Assembly (NCBI GenBank): GCA_946800325.1
Contig: OX326956.1
Location: 46,857,052-46,921,051 of the forward strand
Source: Luzula sylvatica
Lineage: Eukaryota; Streptophyta; Magnoliopsida; Poales; Juncaceae
Length of the DNA: 64,000 nucleotides
Reading direction: 5' to 3'
Part shown: piece after piece, positions 35,445-48,734 of the stretch
How positions within the stretch are numbered: the stretch's first letter is position 1
Layout of the letters: each line of letters opens with the position of its first letter
Notes under the pieces: generated by a model
Database searches by the model: none
Seen by the model: only the letters and a program-made list of their open reading frames with translations
Told to the model about the DNA's origin: nothing
Program-made: the position numbers and the translations under genes

Positions 35445-38400
35445 ATGGGGAAGAAAAGTGGGAGCTGGTTAGCCTCTGTTAGAAAGGTTTTCAAGCCATC
35501 ATCTTCGTCTTCTCCTTCAAGGGATCAAAACAAATGCGTAAGTCAGTAGAGGATTACAATTTACATCCCATTGGTAATATACCATTTAATGTTTTAATAT
35601 ACTGTTTTGTTATCTTATAGACTGAGAGGGGATGTGAGGTGGAAGAGAGAGGCAATGACACGGCAGAGATAGTCTCTTTCGACCATTTTCCAACAGAGAC
35701 ATCGCCGGAAGTCACCATTGACGGTGGTATGATGGCCGGATATAATGAAGAGGAAGTGGTGTATCAGAAAGAACACAAGGCGATGATGGAGGCGGCCGCG
35801 GAAGCTGCGCTGAAGGCGGCCGAGTCAACGGCTAGGATGATGAAGATAAGAGCATATAAACGAGCAATGGCCTCGTCGAGGGAGGATAGGGCTGCGGTGC
35901 GAATTCAAGCATTTTACAGGGGCTATTTGGTAAGATCTAATTTCTAAACTATTTTTTATTTTCCATGCGCTAGATGGAAGCTTTGTTTACATGTCAATGA
36001 TATATATATCATCATAAACTTTTGTAAGGGTTACTTTACAATTTCTTTTTTTTCATTGTTATAATTTATAAGATGAGTTGCTTTGCTATAAATTTTTTTT
36101 AAACTCATTGAGTGATTAATAAGGATATGAAATTAACAGTGCGGTAAATTTGAACTTACTTTACTTTAAGTTGACAAATTCGCCTCAAATCGTCACACAT
36201 TATATAGGTCATTATTGTAGGAGCATTTCTGCATATAACCTTGTTTAGAATCAAAATTTAAAAAATAATCTTCTTTCTAAAAATATTCCAAAATAACTCC
36301 TTTTCGATAATATTCCAAAAATAACCCAAACCGGATTTTTAAATCCCGCCGGAAAATATTTCATTTTTTTTAAAATTTTTAAATATGATATATTTCTCCA
36401 AATTTTACCATAACATTTTTTATGAACTAATTAATACACTTAATTAAAATAATAACTAGTACATGTTGGCTGTTAACTTAATATATAATTACTATTTATT
36501 CGAATTCATAAATTGAATAAATTTTAATGAATATTTAATTATATATTTTAATTAGCACGTTAATTAAATGTAATTGTTCTATAATGAAGAATTCGGCGGA
36601 TACATTTTGGAGTACAATAAATTTTAATAAAAAATTTTCAAACGTGGTGTCAGTAACTTATTTTTAAAAAAAAGCACTCCCCAAAATGTACCTGCCGAAT
36701 ACTCCATTATAGAACAATTACATTTAATTAACGTGCTAATTAAAAGATAGAATTAAATATTCATTACAATTTATTCAAATTTATGAATTCGAATAAATAT
36801 TAATTATGTATTAAGTTAACAACATGTACTAGTTATTATTTTAATTAAGTGTATTAATTAATTCATAAAAGATGTTATGGTAAAATTTGGGAAAATATAT
36901 CATATTTAAAATTTAAAAAAAAAAAAATGAAATTTTTACCGGCGGGATTTAAAAATCCGGTTTGGGTTATTTTTGAAATATTATCAAAAAAGAGGTTATT
37001 TTTGGAATATTTTTAGAAAGGAGGTTATTTTTTAAATTTTAATTCTAAATAGGGTTATATGCATAAATGCTCCTTTATTGTACACCCACATTTCACCAAG
37101 ACACCCTCTACATACTTAATTAAACACGACGCATGTTAATTAATTATGTATCAAAAGTTGATTAAATTTAGGACCACAAAATAGGGAACACTAGTTGGTA
37201 CCATAATCTGAAATCAAATTTAAAACAAAAATAATATGGGGACCTAAATACTCAAATTTAGTAGAAAGTAAAAGTTTGATGTGTGATTCTTTGAATGTTG
37301 GTAGACATTACTTCAAACACATGATATGCATGAGCTTGTCAACATTCAACAACCAACCCAACACACATATTTGCAGCAACAAATCAACCCTTGTTCACAT
37401 GTTGATGTAACTAACTTATGATCTCTATCTGACTCTTAGAGATTTCATGTGTGATAGAAGCAATTTAAAAAATAAAATAAAAAGTTAGGCAAAATAAAAG
37501 TTATTCAAGATTTCAAACTACAGTTTTGATACATTAATTCTTAAATGCAGGCACGAAGAGCGCTATGTGCGTTGAAAGGACTAGTGAGACTCCAGGCACT
37601 TGTGCGGGGACATCAAGTTAGAAAACAGGTTCACTCGACCATGCGATCCATGCAATTCCTGCTTCGAGCTCAGGCTCGTGTTCATGCACAACGCCTCTTC
37701 GATATCCAAAACCAAAACATACGAGGAAATCGATTGCACAATGTAAAAGGACGAGTTCAACTGCTCGACCAAGGAAATGATTATTTCAAAGACTCGGGCA
37801 CGAAAGAAAAAGAAGAGATCAGGGGATCAAAAGGTGAAAGAAAAGGGGAGATAACGGAGGAAATTTACGAGGAAGGAAACAGAAGCCCGTGTAATATTTA
37901 TGGAGACTGGGATATGAGGAATCAGAGTTTAGAAAAATTGAAAACAAATGCACAGAGGCGCCATGAGGCAGTTGTTAGGCGAGAGAGAGCTCTTGCGTAC
38001 GCGTACACTTGTCAGGTTAGAGAGCCCGTGTAATATATATATCCTTCATTTCCAAATCTTCATGTAACACAATTACTTGTGTGCTTTTCTAATCTTTTCC
38101 GCAATTAATTAAGATGCAACAACAATGGCGGCCCGAAAAGGACAAGCAACAATTTGGCTGGAACTGGTTAGAGAGCTGGATGGCTAGCAATCCTCACCTT
38201 CAATCCTCCACAATTGATCCGACGCCAACATGTACTACAAAAAATAATCTCTCCTCCACCAACAATAACACTTCGGATCACCTATCAGAGAAAACAGTTG
38301 AAATGGATACAATTCATAGCTCAGCTAATCAGCAACCGCCAAGTGTCCCGGGTTACATGGCTGCAACCTGGTCTGCGAGGGCCAAAGTAAGAGATGAATT

Positions 38401-38611
38401 ACCACTTCCAAGATTTCGCGAGAGAAGGAGATCGGGCCTTGGTTGTGACTCGTTAAGCTCCGGGGGGAGGTTGAGTCCCGGGCATGTTGGCATCAGGCCG
38501 GTACAAGCAAATGGAAATGATGGGTATAGTCCCGAGTCTAGTTGTGCCGGTGATGATATCATCACACCACCACCGTTTGGTAGGCGGGCTAAGAGGTCGA
38601 TTTATGCTTGA
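35445..38611 (+). CDS. IQD: IQ67-domain (IQD) calmodulin-binding protein
   Basis: Plant scaffold protein that binds calmodulin and associates with microtubules or membranes. Exons 35445-35537, 35621-35929, 37551-38015, 38114-38611 are all phase 0 and encode 454 residues. [18 protein letters not shown] is the usual basic N-terminus. The IQ67 domain starts near residue 119 ([19 protein letters not shown], then [17 protein letters not shown], then [15 protein letters not shown]). The intron splitting the first IQ motif after GYL is at the position conserved in this family. The C-terminus has [17 protein letters not shown] (DUF4005-like) and [20 protein letters not shown]. Intron 2 is 1.6 kb because of a palindromic insertion (36220-37073). 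Confidence 0.94.
36220..37073. mobile_element. Palindromic Mutator-like element in IQD intron 2
   Basis: 854-bp near-perfect palindrome with ends GGAGCATTTCTGCATATAAC and its imperfect complement. Flanks are ATTATTGTA (36211-36219) and TTTATTGTA (37074-37082), 8 of 9 bases alike. Arms carry CCGGATTTTTAAATCCCGCC, ATATGATATATTTCTCCAAA and GAATTCGGCGGATACATTTT. The last two are clearly related to the arms of the 14.2-16.6 kb element. No coding sequence. Confidence 0.85.
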
Positions 38612-38788
38612 ATATATTTGTGACGAGTGTTGAGAAAACGGCTTGTACTATCGAGTTTGTGCACTCCATAATGTAATGTGATTATAGTACGATATTTAGT
38701 AACTGCTTGATGTTTGAATTACATGTACAACTAGATGATTTATAAGTTTTAATCACTATAATTTGAATGAAATATTTTAGGTTATTGA

Positions 38789-39763
38789 CAGGGCCGGCCC
38801 GGGGTTTTGAAATACCCGAAGCCAAATTAAAAATTGGACCCACAAATTTATTAACATACTAAAAAATATCAAATATAAAATTCAAAAACCAATTCAACAT
38901 CAATTTACATCAACAACTCGACAACTCGATTTACATCAACAACTCGATTTACAGAATTTACAACTACTTCAACAACCAATTCAACATCAATTTACAATTT
39001 ACAATAACTCAAGAACTCACAGAAATTCACCATGACAATTCACAGCCCTAGATCAAACTCGACAACCAATTCAACAACCATGATAGAATTCGATAAATGC
39101 TTCACAGAAATTACAGTAACTCGACAACCAATTCACCATGACAGAAATTACAGTAACCCACAGAATTCACCATTTACAACAATTCGAATTACAGCAATTC
39201 GATTTACAGTAACTCAAGAATGCTGCACGAAATCGTCGAATTCACAGAAATCACAACAATTTACTCGAAGAACTCACAGAAATCACAGAAATTCACAGAA
39301 ATTACAAAACCCTAGATCGAAGAAACTCACAGAAATTGGAAGAAAGCTGCACCAAATGTCCAAATCGTCGTCAAATCGTAGCCAAACCCAACGATTCAAG
39401 CTTGCTCAGTTGCTCGAACCCTAGATCGAAATCGCCTTCAGCCACTGCCCTAGATCGAAATCGTCGCCACTGCCAGAGAGAGAGAATCGTCGCCAGAAAA
39501 CCTCAAAACCCTGACCCTAGATCGAAATCGCCATGAATCATCGCCAGAGAGAGAGAGGGAGAGATGGAGAAAAGAGGGGCTCGGGTCGGGTCTGATATTT
39601 ATTGAGTGGGTCTGGATGCGGGTATAGATGAGCGGGTTTGGGTTTGGGTTTGGATTTGGATCCTGTTATGTATATAACTTATGTATTAAAAAAAAAATTT
39701 GGACCCCCAAAAATTTTGGACCCGAGCCCATGCTTCTTGGGCTTTACGCATGGGCCGGGCCTG
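38789..39763. mobile_element. Non-autonomous hAT element
   Basis: 975 bp. Termini are CAGGGCCGGCCCGGGG and ...TGGGCCGGGCCTG, imperfect inverted repeats of hAT type. The 8-bp flanks GTTATTGA (38781-38788) and CTTATTGA (39764-39771) differ at one base. The interior has degenerate AATTCACAGAAATTACA/CAACAACTCGATTTACA repeats (38890-39310), then several CCCTAGATCGAAATCG copies (39305-39530) and a GA-rich stretch. The 130-residue open frame inside is a repeat artefact. Confidence 0.85.
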
Positions 39764-39771
39764 CTTATTGA

Positions 39772-40081
39772 CATACATGACCTTGAGGTTTAATAAGTTA
39801 TTGTGCCGATTTTTTTTTCTTTTTTTAAGGTGTTGTATATATGTTGTAATTTTGATAAATATGAAATTTTCGTTTTGTCTATTATAAATAAAATAGTTCT
39901 AAAGTTAAGGGTTGGGTCCGACGTGGCCACGTCATCAGTTTGATTTTCACCTTTTGATCAACTCTGATCAACATAGGACGATAGATATTTGAATACACAA
40001 TTTTCATGGACAAATGTATGTCAACATCATATGATCCACGTGAACCGAGCCTAGGCGCCCTCCTCTCCAGTTCACCCCTTA

Positions 40082-40122
<41 letters not shown>

Positions 40123-41550
40123 TGTGATCCAGGACAAATGTATGGCAAAACCCTAGCGTGAAGCACGACGACACGGTGGCGACGACAAACGACGATCGCC
40201 ATGACAGCCGCCTCGCCACCCGTTGCTTCTCTCTCTCTTGCTCGTCTTCTCCATTTCTTTTTCTCTCGAAAATTCTTTCGAAAGAGCAGTGATTGGGAAG
40301 AAGAGTTTAGGGTTTAGGGTAGTCTACTCCTGCTTGGCTGCCGTTGCCGATACAACAACCCACAACCCTCCTCCACGTTATTGGGAGCCGCCTGACCTCT
40401 GCCGGCATCTTCAACTCGTAATACTTCAGCCAAATTTGTTACTTCACGGATTCCGGGGGAAAATACGACTACAAATTTTGTTTAGCCGAAAAGACAAATT
40501 TAGGCATCTCAAAAACATTACTATTGATATATTTTTTGATTTTATAACAAAATTATCTTGTTTGATTTTGAGGTGAATTTGATTGATAATTGAATATATC
40601 ATTGGTTATTTGGGAGTAAGTAAAGAATTGTTAAAAAAGAACAAAATGTTAAATGCTTGTAGAATTTGAGATCGTTATGTATTCCGACTTTGATAACAAT
40701 AAAAGAAATGATTGTAGAATTTTGTCATAAAAAATGAATATATAGTGAACATTCATTTGTAAACCACTAAATTATTGCATGACAATTAGCAATTATAAAT
40801 TACAACAACGAAACTTGTGAACTTAAGATTTCAAAGTAATATTTGTCTATCATATATTTTTTTGGCACAAACTCCATTACGGATCCATTTTAATCAATTA
40901 TAATTACCCAAAAAAATTATATGAGTATGACATCACTCGTATGGGTATTATCTTGTTTGTGGATATTTCGTTATTTCGGTTGAGGATATTCGATTATAGT
41001 GGGAATACATATTCTGTACAATTAATATGACATAGACATGTGATATAAACATATGTCATAGAGATATGATACAGTTATAATGTTTCAGGTTATCAAGTTT
41101 TTCTTTTTTATTCGATATTAAGTTTATTCTGCAGAATTATAATTTTACTCTCATTTAAACCATGCTCGTCTCAATATGGTTTAAAGGAGACTGTTTGTCT
41201 CGTTAAGGAATTAAGGGAGACTGTAGGTCTCAATACAAATACAATTGTAAGGGAGACGGTTTTAAGAATCTCACTAATTCTTTTAGGAGAACCAAGTTGG
41301 AAATGCATGTTAAGATCACACTACATGAAATTTTCATGCTACACATCCACATCATGATTCATGTTATTCAGTTGTATTTATGTGACCATCAAATGTTTAG
41401 TTTCATTAAATGTGACGAAAACTATTTTGATCCTACATTGATTTGATTGATGAACAAAATTGGTTAGGGACACATAAAACTTATGACATAAAAGTTGCTA
41501 GTATTTTGATTTTATTTTCAATACATAATTATAAGAAATTACATATATTC
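39772..41550. other. No recognised gene
   Basis: A (CT)n tract at 40084-40118 is followed by GC-richer DNA with a 117-codon open frame (40223-40576) that has no recognisable motif. It could be the first exon of a lost gene. 41170-41290 has repeated GGGAGACTG(T/G)(T/A)(T/G)GTCTC words. The rest is AT-rich. Confidence 0.35.
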
Positions 41551-42010
41551 CGAGTGGGAGATTGTTGAAACATTACTCCAACATTGGACTTATATGTAAA
41601 ATATTTATGTGTTGTAATATTGTCATTTATATGTTTATAATAAAGTGATCAAATATAGTTCATAAATTTAAGCATTAATGTATCGATTATGAAGCGGGTC
41701 TTTCGAGATAAGATGTCTTGTGGCTATAAAAATAATTTGATCACAAGTTCATATGATATGTTTTTATTCTCTCATCTGCCTCATTAAGATGAAAGAGAGA
41801 TCCATTAGAGAAAATAAATAAAAAACTCTAAATTGGACATCATAAAGTGCTTGGAATCCATTACTTGCTACTAAGGCATTATGAATGCAAAAACGGTGAT
41901 GGCGCGACATCCATTCGGGATGAATTCGGTACGGTTTCGCATACGGTTTAAGATATGCTTCATCTTTACGGTTATTCGGTACAATTCACATAGTTATTAC
42001 TGTCCTCACA
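41551..42010 (+). mobile_element. Ty1/copia 3' end: polypurine tract plus probable LTR
   Basis: CGAGTGGGAGAT at 41551-41562 is a classical copia polypurine tract. It is followed immediately by TGTTGAAACATTACTCC, a typical LTR start. A plausible end is GTCCTCACA at 42010, giving a TG...CA repeat of about 450 bp. No second LTR or coding domain was found nearby, so this is a truncated copy. Confidence 0.55.
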
Positions 42011-42465
42011 AGAATTCCGGGCGGTACCGGATCGTGCCGCCCTAACACACTAGGGTTGTTGCTCCAGGTCAAGCTTGTGTATGTGGCTCGCGACGTATCC
42101 GGCGTTGATAAGAGAACGGGTTGCTTCTCCTGCTTTTTTATGAGAATCAATTCGCTTCTCACTTTCACTCTTCTCGCTTTCTATGAGAATCAAGCCGCTT
42201 CTCCGAAGTGGGTTCTAGGTTTGAGTACGGGTTGGATTAATATACGGAAGCCCTGAAGACTCGAAGTAGAAGTGAAGAGAAATTGGTGAAATTGGAAGGT
42301 GAATTCGAAGAGGCGTGCAGTCGTAGTCGAATGTGGCTCATCCTGTCATCGTCGCCATGCTACTGCATCTGGTCGGAGTGACGGTGGTAGTGGCAGTAAT
42401 AGTCGCGTTTGGAACGTGCGTACGTCAAGCTCCAGCTACTGAACTATCGCCCCTTGATTGATGAC

Positions 42466-42524
<59 letters not shown>

Positions 42525-43305
42525 TACGTGTTGTTAGACCTAGAATCTTGAGTGAACTTGGTGCACGAAGGACCATACTAAGTGAAACTTCTAATGTATC
42601 TCAGTGTACGTAAACCCTGTCCATGCAAAGAATAGACAGCTCATATGCAACCCGCCCAAAACAGAACATATCGGACGGTCCACAAAGGTGGGATGATGTG
42701 GAGCAATCCGGTAGCAGCAAAAAGAGTTGCATTATACTAATTAAAATGTATTTCGGATATATTTACAAAATAAGAATATATATGATATTGGTAAAATCAA
42801 ATAGGATGCAATTAAAATTTGCATTTATAAATATCTTTTTGGTAAGTTTGATTTCCAAATTTTATAGCGATCATTTATTTTAGGTCATTTAGATTTTTCT
42901 TTTTATTTTCAGAGGAGCCGCCTAATGTACTCTAGTAATTTGCATTTTGAAGTACTCTAAACGTCACATGACAATTTGTTTTTTTATTGTCATTTTGACC
43001 ACATATCGCATTACGATCAAACCTATTAAAATTATTATATAAAAATATAAATCTAGTCCAAAATATATAAAAAAATATTACTCGTGTAAAAAAGATATAT
43101 GATACATTTTAAATAGTGTATTATACATAAATAAACGTATATCGTACATATAAAAATATATAACATGTATTGTATTTAAAAAATATTATATCATACGTTT
43201 AAAATGTATACGACATACCTAAAAAGCTATTTGAAATAAAACTATATTATACATGTAAAAAGATATAAGATGTATTGTATTTAGAAAGGTATTAGATATA
43301 TCATA
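42011..43305. other. No recognised gene
   Basis: 42011-42460 has moderate GC and short open frames without motifs. (GA)n lies at 42470-42519. 43080-43300 is rich in ATACAT/AAAAGATAT repeats (a degenerate, AT-rich minisatellite) that resumes at 43585-43760 on the other side of the MITE. Confidence 0.4.
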
Positions 43306-43576
43306 GGAAAATGTTGGACATACCCACCTCTCCTCCCAAATGCTTGATGACGTGGTTATGGTTTAACAGTTTAAAAATTAAAACTTTAATTTATGATTTA
43401 ACATCTTAATTGTATGTTCAATCATAAATTAAGATTATTAAATCATAAATTAAAATGTTAAATCATGTTTTTGTGTGTTAATTTTAAAGATGTTAAATTA
43501 TATCCACGTCATCAAGAATGTGGGAGGGAGGGGAGGAGAGGGGAGGGAGAGTACTAGAGAGTGTACATCACTACTC
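43306..43576. mobile_element. MITE of the 'GGTACATCACTACTC' family
   Basis: Starts GGAAAATGTTGGACATACCC and ends GTGTACATCACTACTC. The interior alternates TTAAATCATAAATTAA on both strands and has TTGATGACGTGG near both ends. Possible degenerate 9-bp flanks are TATATCATA/TATGTCTTA (7 of 9). It sits inside the ATACAT-rich repeat tract. Confidence 0.6.
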
Positions 43577-44228
43577 TATGTCTTATATCTAAATCTTATA
43601 AGATACATCTAAAAAGATATATCACTTACATAAATATTATATATCTAAAAAAAAAATATAACATACATCTAAAAAAATATAACAAACAACTAAAAAATAT
43701 AAAATACATATAAAATGTACGATACATTTAAAAAGATAAAAAAGATATAAAAAGTATAACGTTCATTTCCTCGTGGTAAACAATTAAGTATTTATAAAAA
43801 ATTAAAACTTGAAACACAAATTATAAGGCCATTGTCTATATAGGCGTCGAGCACAAAAATTTGTTATCCGTTAAGCCCGTGAATATTATAGTCTGTAAAT
43901 AGAAATAATTTTCATTTAAATATTTGTATCAGTAAGCCCATGAATATTATAGCTCATAAATGAAAATAATTTTCATTTAAATGATCTTTCACTAGAAGAT
44001 TTACCATTTATTAGGACCAACTACTGCTAGCTATATTGGAGGCTCATAAATAAAATTGAGCCGGAAAATAAGAAAACTTATCTTCAAAACCCTATTATGA
44101 TAGCATATTTATAAACAGTACTTGATTTCTTCCATTAATTATTTTGCTATCTTTGAAATTAATACTATCACTAATATTTAGTTATTTACAAATAAAAAAA
44201 TGAATTGACTTCTACATTATAGAATAAA

Positions 44229-44470
44229 GGAGAATGTTGCTCTTCCCCCACTGCACGTCCCCCACAACTCTTGATGTGCTGGCTATGAATTAACACCCTA
44301 CAAATTAACACAAAACATGAGTTAACATCAAAATTTGCGTATTATTTATATTATGTTATGATTTAACATCAAATTAAGGTGTTAAGTCATGTACTCGTGT
44401 GTTAATTTTTAGTGGTAACACGTCATCAAGAGTGGTGGAGGATGATAGTGGGGGATGTACATCATCACTC
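44229..44470. mobile_element. MITE with perfect 9-bp target duplication
   Basis: 242 bp between TAGAATAAA at 44220-44228 and 44471-44479. Ends GGAGAATGTTGCTCTTCCCC and GGGGGATGTACATCATCACTC are imperfectly complementary. Sub-terminal TCTTGATG/CATCAAGA and inner TTAACATCAAAATT words match the other MITEs of this window. Confidence 0.75.
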
Positions 44471-44479
44471 TAGAATAAA

Positions 44480-46164
44480 TATTTGTGTGTGAACCTGAAT
44501 GATTAGCCCTTAAACTGATAGAAATCAGAAATGTCTAAAATGTATGTTCTCTCTCTTTTTTTCTTTTTCTTTTTTTATCACGCCACGTTGATGTTTGTCT
44601 ATTTTTTGATATACATATGAGAAATATTATTTTTGACGTGTGATGTTTGTCTATTTTTTGAGATACATTATGACAAATATTATTTTCAAAGTAAAATATA
44701 ATTCATGAATCGTGGATATTTTTAGTTTCATATTTTCTTGACGGTACCAACGAGACTTAAATCCTTTATCTTTGATTTTTCGTGCAAAAACACTCAACTC
44801 AACCACTAGATTACGAAGTCATTGGTCATATGAGAAATATTTGTCATGCCTTATTACATTTCCTAATTATAGTTGTCTATTGGTCCTAGACTCCTATGAG
44901 AAATATTTGTCATGCCTTATATCTCGGTATGCTTTCTACATTAATTAATGTTTTTCACACTATTTTTTACAAAGAGTTCTTATATAGATTGAGATCTTAT
45001 ATAAATTGAGTAGATCGGTCAACCGATATATGACCGATATGATTAAATACTTATCGGTTTGAATTTATATATTAAATAGTGTGACATGTCATGTGGCTTG
45101 TCGGATAGGTATCGCTGCCTTTATTTGTATCTGATACGGTTATTTAGAGTTTTTGGTGAATTTTATGAGAATTAGGCATTTTCAATCAGTTTTTTGTGAA
45201 TTGTATGAGTATTATACACATTTTTCTATCAGTTGGGAGCAAATGAAATTTGCATAACTTAATGCATTAATTTTTTTTAATACAGAACTTAACTATTTAG
45301 TTCCTACACATGACAATAATTATAATCTTTTGCTCAATTTAATGCATATTTTCATCTTATTTGTTATTGGTATGAAACGCGAATAGCATGAGAACTTTTA
45401 AAGCTAAAGAAGATAAATCTTGTAAAGTAATATATGAAGTAGTCTAATTTTTAGTGGCTTATAGTGGGTTCGAAATGACATCGAATTGTATAATGTAATG
45501 GTATTGGATTATACATGAATTACTATTGGATTATAATACATATTTGAATTAAAATTGAATTTGAATTGTGTTTGAAATAACAAGGATTTGTATTTAATTC
45601 GAGTATGTAAGTTAGTCCTATTAATTTGTACCAATATCAAGCCAGATTTGGAGAAACAAATAAAGAAAAAATAGCAAAACATGAACTTCTGAAGCTCTGA
45701 TATCATTTTGGTACCGATTCGATGTTGCAATCTTCCAAATATAAACTAACTTCATTTGCATTCACTCGTTCAAACAATATACAATACAAACATTCATCCA
45801 TTGAAAAACTGTATAAAAGTACATCCATTTCATCCGTCAATATAAAATACACAGTACATTCATTTTAGGAAGATTCACATTCAATCACTATACCTATATG
45901 GCTATATACATTGCAACTAACTACTCGCGAAAACAAAAATCTCGACTAACCTGTACACATGCAAGAAAAGTCATTAGTAAACATTATGAAAGAATCGATT
46001 GGAAAACACAATTAGCTCTAATTTAACCCTAATTAATTACCTTCTTAGTGACCCACCTACTGATGTCTAATTCACCAAAGAACCCTAATAACCCCCAATT
46101 ATCCCAAAGTCATCAAAATCAGCCATAAATATTAAATTGAACCTAATTAAACAGAAAACAGCTC
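44480..46164. other. No recognised gene
   Basis: AT-rich spacer. At 45660-45730 the minus strand reads TACCAAAATGATATCAGAGC, like the LTR/primer-binding-site joint of a decayed copia element, but no partner is identifiable. Confidence 0.35.
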
Positions 46165-46169
46165 TATTT

Positions 46170-47771
46170 TGTTGGGATTTAATTGATATAGAAAGAATGG
46201 ATATTAATATCAAATATCAAGGGGATCACAAGGAGAGAGAAAGAGAGTCACGAGGCAATTAAGTTTCTGCCTTTTTCTTATTATATTACTCTCACGCACA
46301 CACACATCACACAATTTCTTTTTTTTTTTTCTTCATTTTTTATTATATTTCTCTCTATTTTTTATGGAGATTTTCTCTCTCCTAAAACATATGAGAAGGA
46401 TTGCATTTATAGATCACATGCACCCTCTCAATACAACTATTGATTTATCTAGATACTTCTAATCCAATAGACACATATTTATTTAATAGACATCTTCTTT
46501 AGACACCTATTCTAGATACTTCTATTTTACATACATTGAATATTATCCTGCCCTAATAATATTATTTATTTAAAAACATTAATTTCAATACTCCCCCTTA
46601 ATGTTTTTTTCGTTATTTTTTCTTGTTCTTGATACTCCCCCGTGATATTTTTTCCGTCACACTCGTCTATTTTTTTTTAAACTCCTTTTTTTTTTTTAAT
46701 CGTTTTTTTTTTTCGAATCGTCCTTTTTTCGGATCATCTTTTTCGAATCGTCCTCTTTTCGGATCATTTTTTTTTTTTCGAATCGTCTCCTTTTTCGTCT
46801 TGCCCGTACCATCGATAATTTCTTTTTCTTCTAATATTTTCCATAGATCATGCGAGATCAAATTACCCTCGTGATAATTCTCTAAAAAATTAGATTTTCT
46901 CCATCGAAATTGAGTTGCAAAATTTGTGGGAACCCGAACACACCGTCTTGGGTTGTCGTGGCCTTCTCCTTCTCCAAATTTCTACTAAACTCAATAAATC
47001 GATGATGAGTTGTGAAGTTCGTGTGAGCCCAAGTACGTAACCTCCTTGGTTGTCTTGGTGACTCATTTTTCGACTTCTACTAAACTCGATAATTCGGAAA
47101 TGAGTTGTGAAGTTCGTGTGAGCCCAAGTACGTAACCTCTTTGGTTGTCTTGGTGACTCCTTCTCCGACTTCTACTAAACTCGATAACCGACGTTTTTTT
47201 TTTATTTTTTATAAACGTCGCTCGATAACCGCCGCTCGATAATCGTCGCTTTAGATAACCGTCGATCGATAATCGTCGCTTTAGATAATCGTCGATCGAT
47301 AACCGTCACTTTCGATAATCGTCATTCGATAACCGTCGCTCTGATGCCAATTTGTTGGGATTTAATTGATATAGAAAGAATGGATATTAATATCAAATAT
47401 CAAGGGGATCACAAGGAGAGAGAAAGAGAGTCACGAGGCAATTAAGTTTCTGCCTTTTTCTTATTATATTACTCTCACGCACACACACATCACACAATTT
47501 CTTTTTTTTTTCTTCATTCTTTATTATATTTCTCTCTATTTTTTATGGAGATTTTCTCTCTCCTAAAATATATGAGAAGGATTGCATTTATAGATCACAT
47601 GCACCCTCTCAATACAACTATTGATTTATCTAGATACTTCTAATCCAATAGACACATATTTATTTAATAGACATCTTCTTTAGATACCTATTCTAGATAC
47701 TTCTATTTTACATACATTGAATATTATCCTGCCCTAATAATATTATTTATTTAAAAACATTAATTTCAATA
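46170..47771 (-). mobile_element. TRIM-like non-autonomous LTR retrotransposon
   Basis: Two nearly identical LTRs, 46170-46590 and 47353-47771 (about 420 bp, TGTTGGGATTTAATTGATAT to AAACATTAATTTCAATA on the plus strand). Flanks are perfect 5-bp duplications TATTT at 46165-46169 and 47772-47776. On the minus strand TTGGCATCAGAGC beside the right LTR is the tRNA-Met-type primer site, and AAGGGGGAG beside the left LTR is the polypurine tract, so the element is antisense. The 760-bp interior encodes nothing. It holds two ~80-bp tandem units (near 46970 and 47060) and a (GATAA(C/T)CGTCG(C/A)T)n minisatellite at 47190-47340. Confidence 0.9.
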
Positions 47772-47776
47772 TATTT

Positions 47777-48420
47777 GACTCGAATTCAGCATAAAAACCC
47801 CAAATTTGCAAACAATCAGAACTACATAAACAAAATTGATCACCAATTATGAAAAGAAAAGTAAAAAACCTAATAATATGGAGAGATAGATAGACAGATT
47901 GAGGGGCAAAATCCAAAACAAAAAAAAACCGAAACCAGTTTCGTCCAACAAAAATGGAGAGAAGAGGCGACCAGCAGATTCGTGCCTTTGACAAATTTTG
48001 GGCGGACATGAAGGTATTGAAAGGAAGGAAAGAATTGCGAGCGGTGCAGAAAGAGGCAACCACAAACGAGATCTAGAGCGACGTGAGTCTCAGCAGCGAC
48101 GTAGAAAGAGGCAGCCACAACCAAGCTCTAGAACCATGGGTATTGAGAGGAAGGAAAGAACTGAAGGGGGCTGAACACGAGAGAGAAACTAGAAAATAGG
48201 ACTACAATATATTGTATAAAAGAAAAACAAAAAAACCGGTGCGATTTTTACGTTAAAAAACCCAACAAAACCGTCCGATTTAGAATAACAACTCAAGTTT
48301 TTTAATGAAGTGCAGGATTTGATTACCTCCGTTCGATTTGAAAATCCAACGGTTCGGAAAATATTGGTCATGTTGGCCAAACAACCATGTTGGCCACTGA
48401 GCCTGTCCATATATATATGA
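47777..48420. other. Unassigned sequence right of the TRIM
   Basis: 48000-48170 contains an internal duplication on the minus strand (GGTTGTGGCTGCCTCTTTCT and GTTTGTGGTTGCCTCTTTCT) with several overlapping short open frames. No protein family recognised; perhaps the leader of a lost gene or an old repeat. Confidence 0.3.
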
Positions 48421-48696
48421 GGCCATTTACTGTGCCCCTAGAATGTCCACCAAATTTCCCCCAAAATAATAATCCATGGTTAATCCATGGATTAGTATTT
48501 TTGATTAACGATTAATTCATGATTATTAAAATTTTAATATATAATTAAGATCCATATCAATTGATGATTAATTCGAAGTAATTAAATTTTAATAATCATG
48601 AATTAATCGTTAATCAAAAATATTAATCCATGAATTAATCATGGATTACTATTTTGGGGGAAATTTGGTGGACATTTGAGGGGAATACTAAAATTT

Positions 48697-48700
<4 letters not shown>
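48421..48700. mobile_element. Foldback MITE
   Basis: Inverted arms TGTCCACCAAATTTCCCCCA...AATCCATGG on the left and the complement ending TTGGGGGAAATTTGGTGGAC on the right, with a palindromic TTAATCATGATTATTAAAAT-type centre. It is bordered by TA repeats, including (TA)16 at 48701-48732, so target duplications cannot be read. Confidence 0.7.
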
Positions 48701-48732
<32 letters not shown>

Positions 48733-48734
<2 letters not shown>

